Part shown: positions 8,126 through 17,050 of the stretch, piece by piece
How positions within the stretch are numbered: the stretch's first letter is position 1
Layout: each line of letters begins with the position of its first letter
Source: Tellurirhabdus rosea
Lineage (GTDB): Bacteria > Bacteroidota > Bacteroidia > Cytophagales > Spirosomataceae
DNA: 64,000 nt
Direction: 5' to 3'
Assembly: GCF_026278345.1 (NCBI RefSeq)
Contig: NZ_CP111085.1
Span: 1,624,001 to 1,688,000, forward strand
The notes under the pieces: generated by a model
The model's database searches: none
What the model was told of the DNA's origin: nothing
Seen by the model: only the letters and a program-made list of their open reading frames with translations
Made by a program: the position numbers and the translations under genes

Positions 8126-8920
8126 ATGGCTAAAATCAGCACCCGCTCCAAAGCCGACCTGCTTGTACATATCGGAATCGTCGTCAGCCTGATTGTCGCC
8201 CTTTTCCTGGGCTTTTTCTTTATCTGGCTGCCTTACACTACCAACCACGGCCAGACCGTGACGGTCCCGGACCTGAAGCGCATGAGCGCCGACGAACTGG
8301 AGGATTTTCTGGCCGACCATGACCTGCGTTACGAGATCAGCGAAGACTGCACCTACGTGGCCGGCGCCGAGCCTTATACGGTCTATCTGCAGTACCCCAG
8401 ACCGGGCACGAAAGTGAAGGAAGGCCGGAAAATCTACCTGACCATCACCACGCCCAATCCGCCGATGATCATCATGCCGAAGCTGGTCGACCAGACGCTC
8501 ATCAGCGCGCAGTACGCCCTGACGAGCAACGGACTGGGCCTCGGAAAACTCAAGTTTGTGCCCGACCCGGCCCAGAACTCGGTGCTGAAACAGCTTTACC
8601 GCGGGAAGGAGATTCTGCCGGGCACGCGGCTCCCGAAAGGCTCCATCATTGACCTCGAAGTCGGGGATGGCTACGGAAATACCAAATTCCCCGTTCCGAA
8701 CGTTGTAGGAATGCCGCTCGACGAAGCCAAACTGACCATCAAGGGATCGAACCTGCAGGTGGGCACCGTCATTGAAGTAGATGACCCGGAAAAAGAGGTG
8801 GGCACGGTCCTCAAACAGAACCCCGCCGCCAAATCCGGAGCCACTATCCGCGTCGGAGAAATCATCGACCTCTGGATCGTCGGGCCGGCCGAAAACATCG
8901 ATGAGAGCCCGGAGCAATGA
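8126..8920 (+). CDS. Membrane-anchored PASTA-domain protein
   Basis: A 264-residue protein with a short basic N-terminus, one transmembrane helix (about 14-37), and three periplasmic PASTA domains (about 44-110, 115-184 and 190-258), recognisable from VTVPDLKRMSADEL, IIMPKLVDQTL and FPVPNVVGMPLDEA. PASTA domains bind peptidoglycan fragments or scaffold envelope complexes. Unlike Firmicutes PASTA kinases there is no kinase domain, and none is encoded nearby; stand-alone PASTA proteins of this form are usual in Bacteroidetes. Its TGA overlaps the next start by ATGA, but a strong terminator-like stem follows at 8951-8985. Confidence 0.92.
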   Translation: MAKISTRSKADLLVHIGIVVSLIVALFLGFFFIWLPYTTNHGQTVTVPDLKRMSADELEDFLADHDLRYEISEDCTYVAGAEPYTVYLQYPRPGTKVKEGRKIYLTITTPNPPMIIMPKLVDQTLISAQYALTSNGLGLGKLKFVPDPAQNSVLKQLYRGKEILPGTRLPKGSIIDLEVGDGYGNTKFPVPNVVGMPLDEAKLTIKGSNLQVGTVIEVDDPEKEVGTVLKQNPAAKSGATIRVGEIIDLWIVGPAENIDESPEQ

Positions 8921-10836
8921 GCCCATTTTTAGATTTGCATGCATCCAGCCAACCCGTGCCGCTCCGCCAGGATGCGGCACGGGTTTTCGGTTTATACAAG
9001 GCCCTGCTAAGTTTACTGGTTATCCTTCTCGGTAACCTGTCCGCTTCGGCTCAGCTTAACCTCTGGCCCGTTCAGCCCGTCTCGGAACCGGGGGCTAGCC
9101 ACAGTCCGGCCCGCCGGGCGGCGCTGGTGCTGCCTTTTTTCGACGATTTCTCGACCGCAACGGCCCAGCCGGACCCGGCCCTGTGGAGCAGCGGCGGCGT
9201 TTACGTCAACAACACCCTGGGCCTGAATGCGCCCTCGCGCAACGTGGTGACCTTCGACGGTCTCGACCGGACCGGGCGGCCCTACGGACTCGGCAACGCA
9301 ATGGGCGTGCAGAGTACCGACACCCTGACGTCCCAGGCCATCGATCTCTCGGGGCTGTCCCCTTCCGACTCGGTCTACCTGAGTTACTACTGGCAGCGGC
9401 AGGGACTGGGCGAATTGCCGGACGACGAAGACTCTCTCCGGCTCCAGTTCCTCAACAGCCAGGGCAACTGGGCGACCGTCTGGAAATCCCCGGCTTCATC
9501 GTCCACCAGCGCCTTTACACAGACCCTGATTCCGGTCCGCGACCGGGCTTACCTCCACGGTGCCTTTCGGTTCCGCTTTCAGACCTTCGGTCGGGCTTCC
9601 GGTTCCTTCGACAACTGGAATCTGGATTATGTCTACCTGAACCGCAACCGCAACGCTGGCGACCGGTACATCCGGGATATCGCGGTCCGGACGCCGGTAT
9701 CGCCTTATCTGAAGCGGTATACGGCAATGCCGCTGCGGCAATACCTGGTGAATCCCGCCGCCGAAACGGCCGACAGCGTTCGGACCGATCTGGTCAATCT
9801 CTTCAATAATTTCAACTTTACCACCCTGCGTTTCCGGGTGCGCGAGGAGATCAGCGGGCAGGTCATTCAGACGTACGAAGACCCGTCGGCCCAGCCGATT
9901 GCGTCGCTGGCATCGCAGGGGAAACGGGTACGTCCGACGCCGCTTCCCGCTACCTTTGCCGGACAGCGCGCGCTCATTCGCTCTACGTTTGACATCCTGA
10001 CGACCGACGACCAGAACCCGTCCCTACCGACGGTCAACCTGCGGCGAAACGACACCATTTCGAGCCTTACCGTGCTGGATGATTACTACGCCTACGACGA
10101 CGGCTCGGCGGAAATGGCTATCAACAGCGGCCGGACCTACACCCGGTTCATGCTCCGGTTTGTCACCAACCGGCCCGACGCCGTCACCGGACTGCGCATC
10201 AATCTGGTACCCTACCTTCAGGATGCCAGCAACCAGGCTTTTTCGATTGCTGTCATGTCGAGCCAGCAGGGGCGGCCGGGCACCGTCCTGCATCAGCAGT
10301 CGGCTCAGGTCAGATACGGCACTTCCCGCAACGGCTTTGTCGAATTTCCGTTCAACCGGCCCGACGGAGTAGCCGTAACGGACACGTTTTTTGTAGGCTG
10401 GACCCAGGTTACCGAAGCCGCGCAGGGTTTTGCGGTGGGCTTTGACAAAAATGGTACGGCATACGCGCCGAACTTTTACGTAAACCTCGGCTCAGGCTGG
10501 AATCTAGGCTCCGACGTCAGCAGCGACGTCCGGGGCATCCCGATGATCCGGCCGGTGATGGGCGGACGGGCCACGACCGTCGTGACCGGCACCCAGAACG
10601 AGCCGCTGGCCCCGCTGCGGGTTTACCCCAATCCAACGCGCGGCCCCATCCGCTGGGACCATTCCGACCTCCGGCAGATTGACGTGTTCGACGCCGCTGG
10701 AAAACTTTTGCGCACGATCGCTCCCGTTAACGGCCAACAGGAGACTGACCTCAGCAATCTAAGTCCCGGTTTGTATTATCTTCGCTTGCAAAACGATCGG
10801 CAGGCAGTCACGCAGAAGGTGTTGCTGGCGCGGTAG
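8917..10836 (+). CDS. Secreted protein with T9SS C-terminal sorting domain
   Basis: A 639-residue exported protein. The signal peptide is LLSLLVILLGNLSASAQ, ending near residue 46, unusually far in. The body is Ser/Thr/Asn-rich beta structure without a recognised catalytic motif. The last 75 residues are a type A T9SS sorting domain: VYPNPTRGPI, IDVFDAAGKLLR, LSNLSPGLYYLRL and a basic end. It should cross the outer membrane by type IX secretion. The start is uncertain: the ATG overlaps the PASTA stop, but an intrinsic-terminator-like hairpin lies inside the first 25 codons, and no ATG exists between it and the signal peptide. Confidence 0.85.
   Translation: MSPFLDLHASSQPVPLRQDAARVFGLYKALLSLLVILLGNLSASAQLNLWPVQPVSEPGASHSPARRAALVLPFFDDFSTATAQPDPALWSSGGVYVNNTLGLNAPSRNVVTFDGLDRTGRPYGLGNAMGVQSTDTLTSQAIDLSGLSPSDSVYLSYYWQRQGLGELPDDEDSLRLQFLNSQGNWATVWKSPASSSTSAFTQTLIPVRDRAYLHGAFRFRFQTFGRASGSFDNWNLDYVYLNRNRNAGDRYIRDIAVRTPVSPYLKRYTAMPLRQYLVNPAAETADSVRTDLVNLFNNFNFTTLRFRVREEISGQVIQTYEDPSAQPIASLASQGKRVRPTPLPATFAGQRALIRSTFDILTTDDQNPSLPTVNLRRNDTISSLTVLDDYYAYDDGSAEMAINSGRTYTRFMLRFVTNRPDAVTGLRINLVPYLQDASNQAFSIAVMSSQQGRPGTVLHQQSAQVRYGTSRNGFVEFPFNRPDGVAVTDTFFVGWTQVTEAAQGFAVGFDKNGTAYAPNFYVNLGSGWNLGSDVSSDVRGIPMIRPVMGGRATTVVTGTQNEPLAPLRVYPNPTRGPIRWDHSDLRQIDVFDAAGKLLRTIAPVNGQQETDLSNLSPGLYYLRLQNDRQAVTQKVLLAR
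8951..8987 (+). terminator. Terminator-like hairpin inside the 5' end of the T9SS gene
   Basis: AACCCGTGCCGC (8951-8962) pairs perfectly over 12 bp with GCGGCACGGGTT (8974-8985), leaving an 11-base loop, and is followed by TTTT. It looks like the terminator of the PASTA gene yet lies within the frame of the next gene. Confidence 0.75.
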
Positions 10837-10870
10837 GCGGTTGCTTCCGTTTTACCATTAACTTGTACGC

Positions 10871-11818
10871 ATGTCTTTTTTCAAACGCTTATTCGGCGGT
10901 TCTTCCGAACCGGATACTAATACCCCCAGTACTTACCTGCATTACAAACGCGTTCCGGAGTTTAAAACTTACCTCCTACAAGAACAGTATGATGTCTTTG
11001 CGCAGCACTACAAAGCAATGGCCTGGGACGAACAAGGTCTAGTGATTGAAGGCCTCACCTGCCAGCCGGAGCTGGACGGCCCGGTGGAGACCTGGACCCG
11101 CGCCCAGCCCGATCAATACCTTGCGTTCCTGCTGCAGGGCATTGCCATGACCCGCAAAGCTTGGGATATCCGGACCAGTAAACTGGCCAGCGAGGTAACG
11201 GAAGAACAGGCCCAAGGTTTCTTCGAACACCTCGCCCTTGCTTTTCAGGCGCTGGAGCGGGCCTCTCATCTTAACCAGACCGACCCGCTCGTACCCGCCC
11301 GGATGATTCCGGTGCTGATGGGACAGGAAAGTGACACCGCCACGGCTTTTTCGTACTTCGAAGCCGCCCGCGCCCTGCAACCATCGCACCCCGGCGCGCA
11401 CATGTCTATGCTGCTGTATCTGGCTCCTAAATGGCATGGCTCCATTGAGGAAATGGCGAGGTTTCTGGACACGTACGTCGATTCGGATACGTACCCACTC
11501 CTAACCTCCGTGCGGCTCTCGGCCGTTTTTGAAGAATGGACCAATCTGAAACTAGAGGGAGATGAAGAGGGTTACAAGTCTTTTTTTGCCGATGAAAACC
11601 GGCGGGCGTATATTCGGGGCCTGTACGAACGCTTCCGCGAGCCAACGGACGGGAAGCTGCTGACGCCCTTCGTACGCAACTGGTTTGGTCTGGCTCTGCT
11701 CAAGATCAAAGAACACGACCTGGCCTCCCGCGAAATTCGGGCTATCAAAGGCAAAATGGCCGTCTCGCCCTGGCGCATGGTCGGCATTACGTCGTATGAT
11801 ATGCTTTTCAAAAAGTAA
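10871..11818 (+). CDS. Protein of unknown function, helical repeat-like
   Basis: A 315-residue soluble protein without signal peptide or membrane helix. It begins MSFFKRLFGGSSE, a short amphipathic basic start seen in several cytoplasmic bacterial proteins, and is mainly alpha-helical. Segments near residues 120-190 (FEHLALAFQALERAS, FSYFEAARALQPSHPGA) resemble tetratricopeptide-type helix pairs with the usual Ala/Leu pattern and a Pro at the turn. No catalytic motif is visible and no family is confidently recognised. It lies 34 bases after the T9SS gene; TAACTTGT ends four bases before its ATG, so it may have its own, possibly leaderless, promoter. Confidence 0.8.
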   Translation: MSFFKRLFGGSSEPDTNTPSTYLHYKRVPEFKTYLLQEQYDVFAQHYKAMAWDEQGLVIEGLTCQPELDGPVETWTRAQPDQYLAFLLQGIAMTRKAWDIRTSKLASEVTEEQAQGFFEHLALAFQALERASHLNQTDPLVPARMIPVLMGQESDTATAFSYFEAARALQPSHPGAHMSMLLYLAPKWHGSIEEMARFLDTYVDSDTYPLLTSVRLSAVFEEWTNLKLEGDEEGYKSFFADENRRAYIRGLYERFREPTDGKLLTPFVRNWFGLALLKIKEHDLASREIRAIKGKMAVSPWRMVGITSYDMLFKK

Positions 11819-11869
11819 AGCAGTAAGAAGTTCATCATTCCAACCAACAACCCATAAACACGAAAAACC

Positions 11870-12172
11870 ATGGACATAACCGTACAGGAACTGAAAGAAC
11901 GCCTTGACCGCGGCGAGAAAGTCAATCTCATCGACGTGCGGGAGGATTACGAATATGACCAGGACAACCTCGGCGGCGAACTGATTCCGCTCGGAGACCT
12001 GCCCCATCGCCTCGATGAACTGGAAGATCGCCGCGACGACGAAATCATCGTGCAGTGCCGTTCGGGCGCCCGTTCCGCCAAAGCCCAGCAGATTCTGGAA
12101 CAGAACGGCTTCTCCAACGTCCGCAACCTCGTAGGCGGAATTCTCGCCTACCGGGAGAACGAAAGGAAATGA
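11870..12172 (+). CDS. Single-domain rhodanese-like sulfurtransferase
   Basis: A 100-residue rhodanese domain. IDVREDYEYDQDN is the CH2A region, and CRSGARS is the active-site loop with catalytic Cys63. Such GlpE/YgaP-like proteins carry persulfide sulfur in the cytoplasm; the acceptor here is unknown. It starts 51 bases after the unknown helical gene. Its TGA is formed by the first bases of the perfect palindrome that separates it from miaA. Confidence 0.95.
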   Translation: MDITVQELKERLDRGEKVNLIDVREDYEYDQDNLGGELIPLGDLPHRLDELEDRRDDEIIVQCRSGARSAKAQQILEQNGFSNVRNLVGGILAYRENERK

Positions 12173-12243
12173 ATGATGAATGATGAAGGCTTCGCCTCAA
12201 TCCGATATGGAGAAAGAGGCGAAGCCTTCATCATTCATCATTC
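12171..12243. terminator. Perfect 28-bp palindrome between convergent genes
   Basis: 12171-12198 and 12216-12243 are exact reverse complements, with a 17-base loop. The outer half is the tandem word GAATGAT; the inner half is GAAGGCTTCGCCTC. Both flanking stop codons overlap the arms (12170-12172 forward, 12242-12244 reverse). It is well placed as a bidirectional terminator. Confidence 0.9.
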
Positions 12244-13153
12244 ACTGCGGCCCACCGCCGCGGTTCATTCCATACTCCAAAACCCCCTCCGCGTCTTCTG
12301 CGCCGAACCAGCGGTAATTTCCTCCGTTTCGGAACCAGGTGAGCTGGCGTTTGGCGTAGCGGCGGGAATTGCGTTTGAGCAGTTCGACCATCGTTTCGTA
12401 GTCGTATTCTCCATCCAGAAAACCAAACACTTCCTTGTAACCCACCGTCTGTAAGGCGTTCAGGTGTCGGTAGGCGGCCAGCGAACGGACTTCCTCGACC
12501 AGACCGCGGGCCAGCATCTCGTCCATGCGCGCGTCGATTCGGGCGTAGAGTTCGTCGCGGGGACGGTCGAGGGCGACGAATACGGGGGTAAAGGGGCGCG
12601 GGGCGGTCTCCTGTCGGCGGAAGGAAGAAAACGGCTGGCCGGTCTGGATGGTCACTTCCAGCGCCCGCACCACCCGCTGGGAATTTTGCAGATCGGCTGT
12701 GGCGACATACACGGGGTCGCGCTGCCGCAATTCTTCCTGCAACGCGGCCAGTCCTTCGGTTTGCAGGCGCTGCATCAACTGCTTGCGGAGCGCCGGGTCG
12801 ATTTCCGGAATATCGTCGAGGCCGAAACAGACGGCATTGATGTACAGGCCCGTTCCGCCGGAGAGAATCACGATATCTTTTTTCTCAAAAAGAGTATCCA
12901 GCACGGCCAGGGCTTCCCGTTCGTAATGGCCCGCGCCAATTAGCTGCGTAATGCTGTGCGAATCCACAAAATGGTGCCGGACACCCTGCATCTCCTCCGG
13001 CGTCGGTTTGGCGGTGCCGATGGCTAGTTCCCGGTACAGCTGCCGCGAATCCGCCGACACCACGTCCGTATCGAGTTCTTTCGCCAGTCGGACGCAAAGC
13101 GCGGTTTTGCCCACGGCCGTGGGTCCGGCTACCACAAGAAGGGTCTTTTGCAT
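12242..13153 (-). CDS. miaA: tRNA dimethylallyltransferase
   Basis: A 303-residue enzyme that transfers dimethylallyl from DMAPP to A37 of tRNAs reading UNN codons. It has the P-loop GPTAVGKT (residues 10-17), SADSRQLYREL with the catalytic Asp, GGTGLYINAV, and the late TVGYKEVF segment followed by a KRQLTWFR motif. Length is normal. The ATG is preceded by TAGCTTTG with only four bases between, so the message may be leaderless or the true start may lie slightly downstream. Confidence 0.97.
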   Translation of the reverse strand: MQKTLLVVAGPTAVGKTALCVRLAKELDTDVVSADSRQLYRELAIGTAKPTPEEMQGVRHHFVDSHSITQLIGAGHYEREALAVLDTLFEKKDIVILSGGTGLYINAVCFGLDDIPEIDPALRKQLMQRLQTEGLAALQEELRQRDPVYVATADLQNSQRVVRALEVTIQTGQPFSSFRRQETAPRPFTPVFVALDRPRDELYARIDARMDEMLARGLVEEVRSLAAYRHLNALQTVGYKEVFGFLDGEYDYETMVELLKRNSRRYAKRQLTWFRNGGNYRWFGAEDAEGVLEYGMNRGGGPQ

Positions 13154-13157
13154 GGCT

Positions 13158-13165
13158 CAAAGCTA
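13158..13165 (-). promoter_or_regulatory. Promoter -7 box of miaA, possibly leaderless
   Basis: On the minus strand this is TAGCTTTG, an exact TAnnTTTG match, separated from the miaA ATG by only AGCC. Transcription would start at or next to the initiation codon. Confidence 0.45.
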
Positions 13166-13231
13166 CGAACCACAATTCGTTAAACCATCTGCCCGTTTTT
13201 TTAGTCAAAAGGGAAACAATTGTTAATCCGA

Positions 13232-13987
13232 ATGAAACGTATAACCCATATTTTTTTCCTGATTCTCTGGTTACCGGCTCTGGCGCAGGCGCAGGGAGGG
13301 CTGGCGCAGGCGGGGCTGGAGGCCATTCAGTCGCTGACGCTGACCAACCAGCAGGTAGCCACCTACTCGCGTCAGGCTGTGCAGCAGATGGACGCCCAAA
13401 ACCCTGTAGCGGGACCCAATGACCCGTACACGCAACGTCTGAACCGGATCGTGAGCCGTCACCGCAGCATCAACGGCATTCCCATCAATTACAAAGTGTA
13501 TAAAGTGGCCGATGTCAACGCCTTTGCGACCGCCGACGGCAGCGTTCGGGTGTTCAAAGGGCTGATGGACATCATGAGCGACCAGGAGATTATGGCCATC
13601 ATCGGGCACGAAATCGGGCACGTGGTCAATAAGGATTCGCACGACGCCATGAAAAGCGCTCTGCGCCGCTCGGCCATCCGGAATGTCGGTGCGGCTCAGG
13701 ACGGGGTCATTGGCCGCCTATCGCGTTCACAATTGGGTGGCATCGCCGACTATCTGGTGGGTGCCAAGCACAGCCGGGACCAGGAGTCCGAGGCGGACGA
13801 TTTCGCCTACAACTTCCTGAAACGCAACGGATACAGCGTCATGGCGCTGGCTACTTCGTTTGAAAAACTGGCGCAGAAAGGCAGCAGCGGCGGCAAGGTG
13901 GGCGAAATTCTGTCCACGCACCCCGACAGCAAAAGCCGGGCCCAGCGGGTCCGCGACCGGGCGCGGCGGGACGGACTGGCGCGCTAA
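13232..13987 (+). CDS. Secreted M48-family metalloprotease
   Basis: A 251-residue exported Zn protease of the LoiP/YcaL type. The signal peptide is residues 1-21, ending ALAQAQ. The catalytic motif HEIGH is at residues 126-130, the third ligand lies in QESEADDFA, and a C-terminal STHPDSKSRAQRVRD segment is typical. There are no membrane helices, unlike HtpX. It probably acts in periplasmic protein quality control. The ATG at 13232 is preferred over an in-frame TTG four codons upstream. A strong terminator follows. Confidence 0.93.
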   Translation: MKRITHIFFLILWLPALAQAQGGLAQAGLEAIQSLTLTNQQVATYSRQAVQQMDAQNPVAGPNDPYTQRLNRIVSRHRSINGIPINYKVYKVADVNAFATADGSVRVFKGLMDIMSDQEIMAIIGHEIGHVVNKDSHDAMKSALRRSAIRNVGAAQDGVIGRLSRSQLGGIADYLVGAKHSRDQESEADDFAYNFLKRNGYSVMALATSFEKLAQKGSSGGKVGEILSTHPDSKSRAQRVRDRARRDGLAR

Positions 13988-14008
13988 GCAGCTTCCCCGT
14001 TTTTTTGC

Positions 14009-14038
14009 AAAACCGAAGGTCTACCCGCCTTCGGTTTT
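14009..14038 (+). terminator. Intrinsic terminator of the M48 protease gene
   Basis: AAAACCGAAGG (14009-14019) pairs with CCTTCGGTTTT (14028-14038) around an 8-base loop, 22 bases after the stop, with a T run. Confidence 0.88.
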
Positions 14039-14277
14039 ATTTTGCGCTTTCGTTTCGACTGGCTACCGGCGTACAGCCTCTCACCGCCGATTCATCCGGC
14101 CAAACGGAGAGCTTTATCGCTGGCGCGGACCGATGGCGACGCCCACAAAGACCCGGCGCACCGTTACCCGTTGCACCAAAACGCCATCCTACCGGAGTGG
14201 GAAAAGCGTACTAGGCCGGCAACGGTCGTTTGCAGAATAGCGCCAGCCCGCCCCCGCAAAAAACTACTTTTCAGCCT

Positions 14278-14308
14278 TTTGGTTGAATAGAAAAGCTGAT
14301 TACTTTCG
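14278..14308 (+). promoter_or_regulatory. Promoter of the DUF4230 gene
   Basis: TTTG (14278-14281), 19 bases, then TACTTTCG (14301-14308): close to the Bacteroidetes TTTG-N19-TAnnTTTG consensus. The ATG is 16 bases downstream. Confidence 0.6.
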
Positions 14309-14324
14309 TATCTATTCATCCCTT

Positions 14325-15023
14325 ATGGAATCATCGGATCTGGTCGTTCTCTTTTTTACCCTACTTCTGGGAGGCGCCGGCGGCATGGCGGTCTCCAGCT
14401 GGCTCAAAAGCCGGAAATCCGGCACTGTAACGGACGTCCGAATCGATTCGACCATGCTGGTGGAGCGGATCGAAAAAGTATTCAAAGTGGTGATGGCCGA
14501 AGGGTATTTCTCCGAAATCCTGACCTATCAGGATCAGAAAAAATATCTTTATTTTCTCAACGACGAAAAACGGGCGCTCATCATCGCCAAAGCCAAGGTG
14601 CTCGTCGGGTACGATTTTGCCAAAATGCGCTTCCGGCAGCCTGCCGACGGCGACAAACGGCTCATAATCGAGTACTTTCCGGAGCCCGAAGTGCTGTCCA
14701 TTGATACCGATTACAAATTCTACGACCTGGACCCCGGCCTGCTGAATCATTTCAAAAGCGAAGATTACACCCGCTTGCTCGACGAAGCCAAAAAGACCAT
14801 GTACGACCGCGCCCTGCAAAGCGACCTGCCCCGCATCGCCAGCAACCAGATTCAGTACATGATTTTCCAGCTGGCCGACTCCCTGGGCTGGCAACTCGAA
14901 CTGCCGCCCGCCGAGCAGCGCAAACTCGACGAGATCGCGCATCGGTACGACGACCTGAAAGCCGACCCCCGGGAGCTTCCGGGAGATATTCTGGACGACA
15001 TCAAGAAAGAAACCAACGAATGA
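14325..15023 (+). CDS. DUF4230 membrane-anchored protein
   Basis: A 232-residue protein with one N-terminal transmembrane helix (about 5-24, LVVLFFTLLLGGAGGMAVSS) followed by a soluble domain of the DUF4230 type: an early IEKVFKVVMAEGYFSEIL segment, then alternating strand/helix elements with KVLVGYDF and VLSIDTDYKFYDLDPG. Function unknown. The ATG at 14325 is preferred to an upstream in-frame TTG because it directly precedes the membrane helix and follows a good promoter. Its TGA overlaps the next gene by ATGA. Confidence 0.88.
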   Translation: MESSDLVVLFFTLLLGGAGGMAVSSWLKSRKSGTVTDVRIDSTMLVERIEKVFKVVMAEGYFSEILTYQDQKKYLYFLNDEKRALIIAKAKVLVGYDFAKMRFRQPADGDKRLIIEYFPEPEVLSIDTDYKFYDLDPGLLNHFKSEDYTRLLDEAKKTMYDRALQSDLPRIASNQIQYMIFQLADSLGWQLELPPAEQRKLDEIAHRYDDLKADPRELPGDILDDIKKETNE

Positions 15024-17020
15024 ACCCTGCTCTACTGACCGGCCTGCAGGCTTTACTGGCTCTGACGGCCTTTTTTGGGCTGACTCGCGCCGCGTATAGC
15101 CAGTCCGTTGACGATGCTTCCGAAGCCTGCCGGACTGCCAAGGTCCGGGCGTTTGGCAGGCTGGTCCCAACCAGCGCCCAGGCCCGGATGCAGTACCCCG
15201 GCGACCCCGGCATTGACGTGCATTACTACAAACTGGACCTGCGCCTGACCCACAGCCCGCAGTACCTGCGGGGAGCGGTAACGGTCGGCCTCCGCCCGGT
15301 GTCGGGCAACGTGACCCAGTTTTACCTCGATTTCAACGACACCCTCCGGGTCGATTCGGTCAGGGCGGGGGCCGTCCGGGTGGCGTTCTCCCGCAGCCGG
15401 GGACAGCTGATAATCCGGCCGGAACGGGCGCTGGCGGCGAATGCCTCGTATTTCGTCACCGTTTATTACCAGGGGCGGCCCGACCCCAGCGGGCTGGGCA
15501 GTTTTGCCTTCAGCTTCCACGGCCCGCAGCGCGACCCGGCCATCTGGAGCCTGAGCGAACCCTACGGCGCCCGCGACTGGTTTCCCTGCAAGGATACCCC
15601 GGCCGACAAAGCCGACTCCTCCGACGTCTGGATCACGGCTCCGCGCTTTTTTGTGTCGGTCTCCAACGGGCGGCTTGAAGGCGTTTCGGACAATCCGGAC
15701 GATACCCGCACTTACCGCTGGCGCAGCCGCTACCCGATTGCGCCCTACCTGATTTCGCTGGCGATGAGCAACTACACCCAGGTGGACCAGACGTTTGGGA
15801 CCATGCCCGTCATGCATTATCTGTACCCCGAATCGGCCACGACCTCCGTCCGCGGGTCGCTCGACGAAACGACCGCGATGCTGAGCTTTTTCTCGGACTT
15901 CTTCGGCCCGTATCCGTTTCTGAATGAAAAATACGGGCACGCGCAGTTTGGCTGGGGCGGCGGCATGGAGCACCAGACCATCAGTTCGATGGGCGGATTC
16001 ACCCGGACGCTGATTGCCCACGAGCTGGCGCACCAGTGGTTCGGCGACAAGATCACCTGCCGGACCTGGGAGCACATCTGGCTCAACGAAGGCTTTGCCA
16101 GCTACGCCGAAGCGCTTTTCACTGAAAATATCGCCGGAAAAGCCGCGTTCCAGTCGGCCATGACGTCGTTTCTGAACCGCGCCCGCAACGCGCAGGGAAC
16201 GCTGTATGTGCAGGACATCGGCAATGCCAACAACATTTTCAACAGCAACCGGACCTACGCCAAAGGCGCGGCGGTGCTGCACATGCTTCGGGGCCTTGTG
16301 GGCGACCAGACCTTCCGGCGGATTCTGCGGGAGTACGCTTCTTCCAATCTGGCCTACGGGACTGCCGTAACGGAAGATTTTGAGGCCATCGCCAGCCGGG
16401 TGTACGGCCAGTCGCTGGGCTATTTCTTCAAACAATGGGTTTATGGGGAAAACTACCCGATCTACACCGCCACCGGCACCGTCCGTTCGGGCAATGCCAG
16501 CCAGTGGACGCTCAGCCTGCGCCTCCAGCAAAGGACCGGCACGACCAACCCGGGCTTCTTTACCATGCCCGTGCCTGTCCGCATTACGACTACCGCCGGA
16601 GACACCACGGTGACGGTCTTTAACAACGCCGCCGACCAGACCTTCGAGCTGCTGCTTCGGGCCGCTCCCACCGGCTTTGCCATCGACCCGGACAACTGGA
16701 TTCTGAAGCAGGTCGAATCCACCCAGTTGCAGGCGATTACGGGCCTGCAGGAGCCGGTGGCCGAAACGGCCATTCGGGTCGTGCCCAATCCGGTCCGCGA
16801 GCAGCTCACCGTCCGGCTGGAAACGCCCTACCCGCTGACTGGCCGCTTTTCGCTGACCGACCTGTTGGGCCGGGAGGTCGCTGCCCTGCCCGAACGGGTA
16901 TTTCCGGAAGGCCGTCATCAGGTGGAGTGGCCTGTAGCGCACCTGGCCGCCGGACGGTATACGCTTGTTTTTCAGACGGGTAAACAAAAGCGGAGTCAGC
17001 CCGTGTTACTGGTGAAGTAA
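15020..17020 (+). CDS. Secreted M1 aminopeptidase with T9SS sorting domain
   Basis: A 666-residue zinc aminopeptidase of the gluzincin M1 family. A signal peptide covers about residues 1-28. The N-terminal beta saddle is followed by the catalytic domain with GGGMEHQTI (the exopeptidase GxMEN-like motif), HELAHQW at 334-340 and the third zinc ligand Glu357 in LNEGFAS. The last 80 residues are a T9SS type A sorting domain (VVPNPVREQL, LTDLLGREVA, LAAGRYTLVF, basic end), so the enzyme should be surface-attached or released. Its start overlaps the DUF4230 stop, so the two are probably co-translated. Confidence 0.95.
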   Translation: MNPALLTGLQALLALTAFFGLTRAAYSQSVDDASEACRTAKVRAFGRLVPTSAQARMQYPGDPGIDVHYYKLDLRLTHSPQYLRGAVTVGLRPVSGNVTQFYLDFNDTLRVDSVRAGAVRVAFSRSRGQLIIRPERALAANASYFVTVYYQGRPDPSGLGSFAFSFHGPQRDPAIWSLSEPYGARDWFPCKDTPADKADSSDVWITAPRFFVSVSNGRLEGVSDNPDDTRTYRWRSRYPIAPYLISLAMSNYTQVDQTFGTMPVMHYLYPESATTSVRGSLDETTAMLSFFSDFFGPYPFLNEKYGHAQFGWGGGMEHQTISSMGGFTRTLIAHELAHQWFGDKITCRTWEHIWLNEGFASYAEALFTENIAGKAAFQSAMTSFLNRARNAQGTLYVQDIGNANNIFNSNRTYAKGAAVLHMLRGLVGDQTFRRILREYASSNLAYGTAVTEDFEAIASRVYGQSLGYFFKQWVYGENYPIYTATGTVRSGNASQWTLSLRLQQRTGTTNPGFFTMPVPVRITTTAGDTTVTVFNNAADQTFELLLRAAPTGFAIDPDNWILKQVESTQLQAITGLQEPVAETAIRVVPNPVREQLTVRLETPYPLTGRFSLTDLLGREVAALPERVFPEGRHQVEWPVAHLAAGRYTLVFQTGKQKRSQPVLLVK

Positions 17021-17050
17021 GCCCCGGACGGGCGGACCGCTGGGCGCGAT

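Larger units (their letters stand above)
13988..14324. other. 337-base gap with a terminator and a promoter
   Basis: Besides the terminator at 14009-14038 and the promoter at 14278-14308, nothing clear is seen. The open frames here are short, Arg/Pro-rich and unlike real proteins. No tRNA-like cloverleaf was noticed. Confidence 0.6.

Noticed and set aside
8126-8920. A PASTA-domain Ser/Thr kinase
   Set aside because: There is no kinase domain before the membrane helix, only a short basic N-terminus.
13988-14324. A small protein gene in the gap after the M48 protease
   Set aside because: The open frames overlap a strong terminator and code for low-quality Arg/Pro-rich sequence without a family match.
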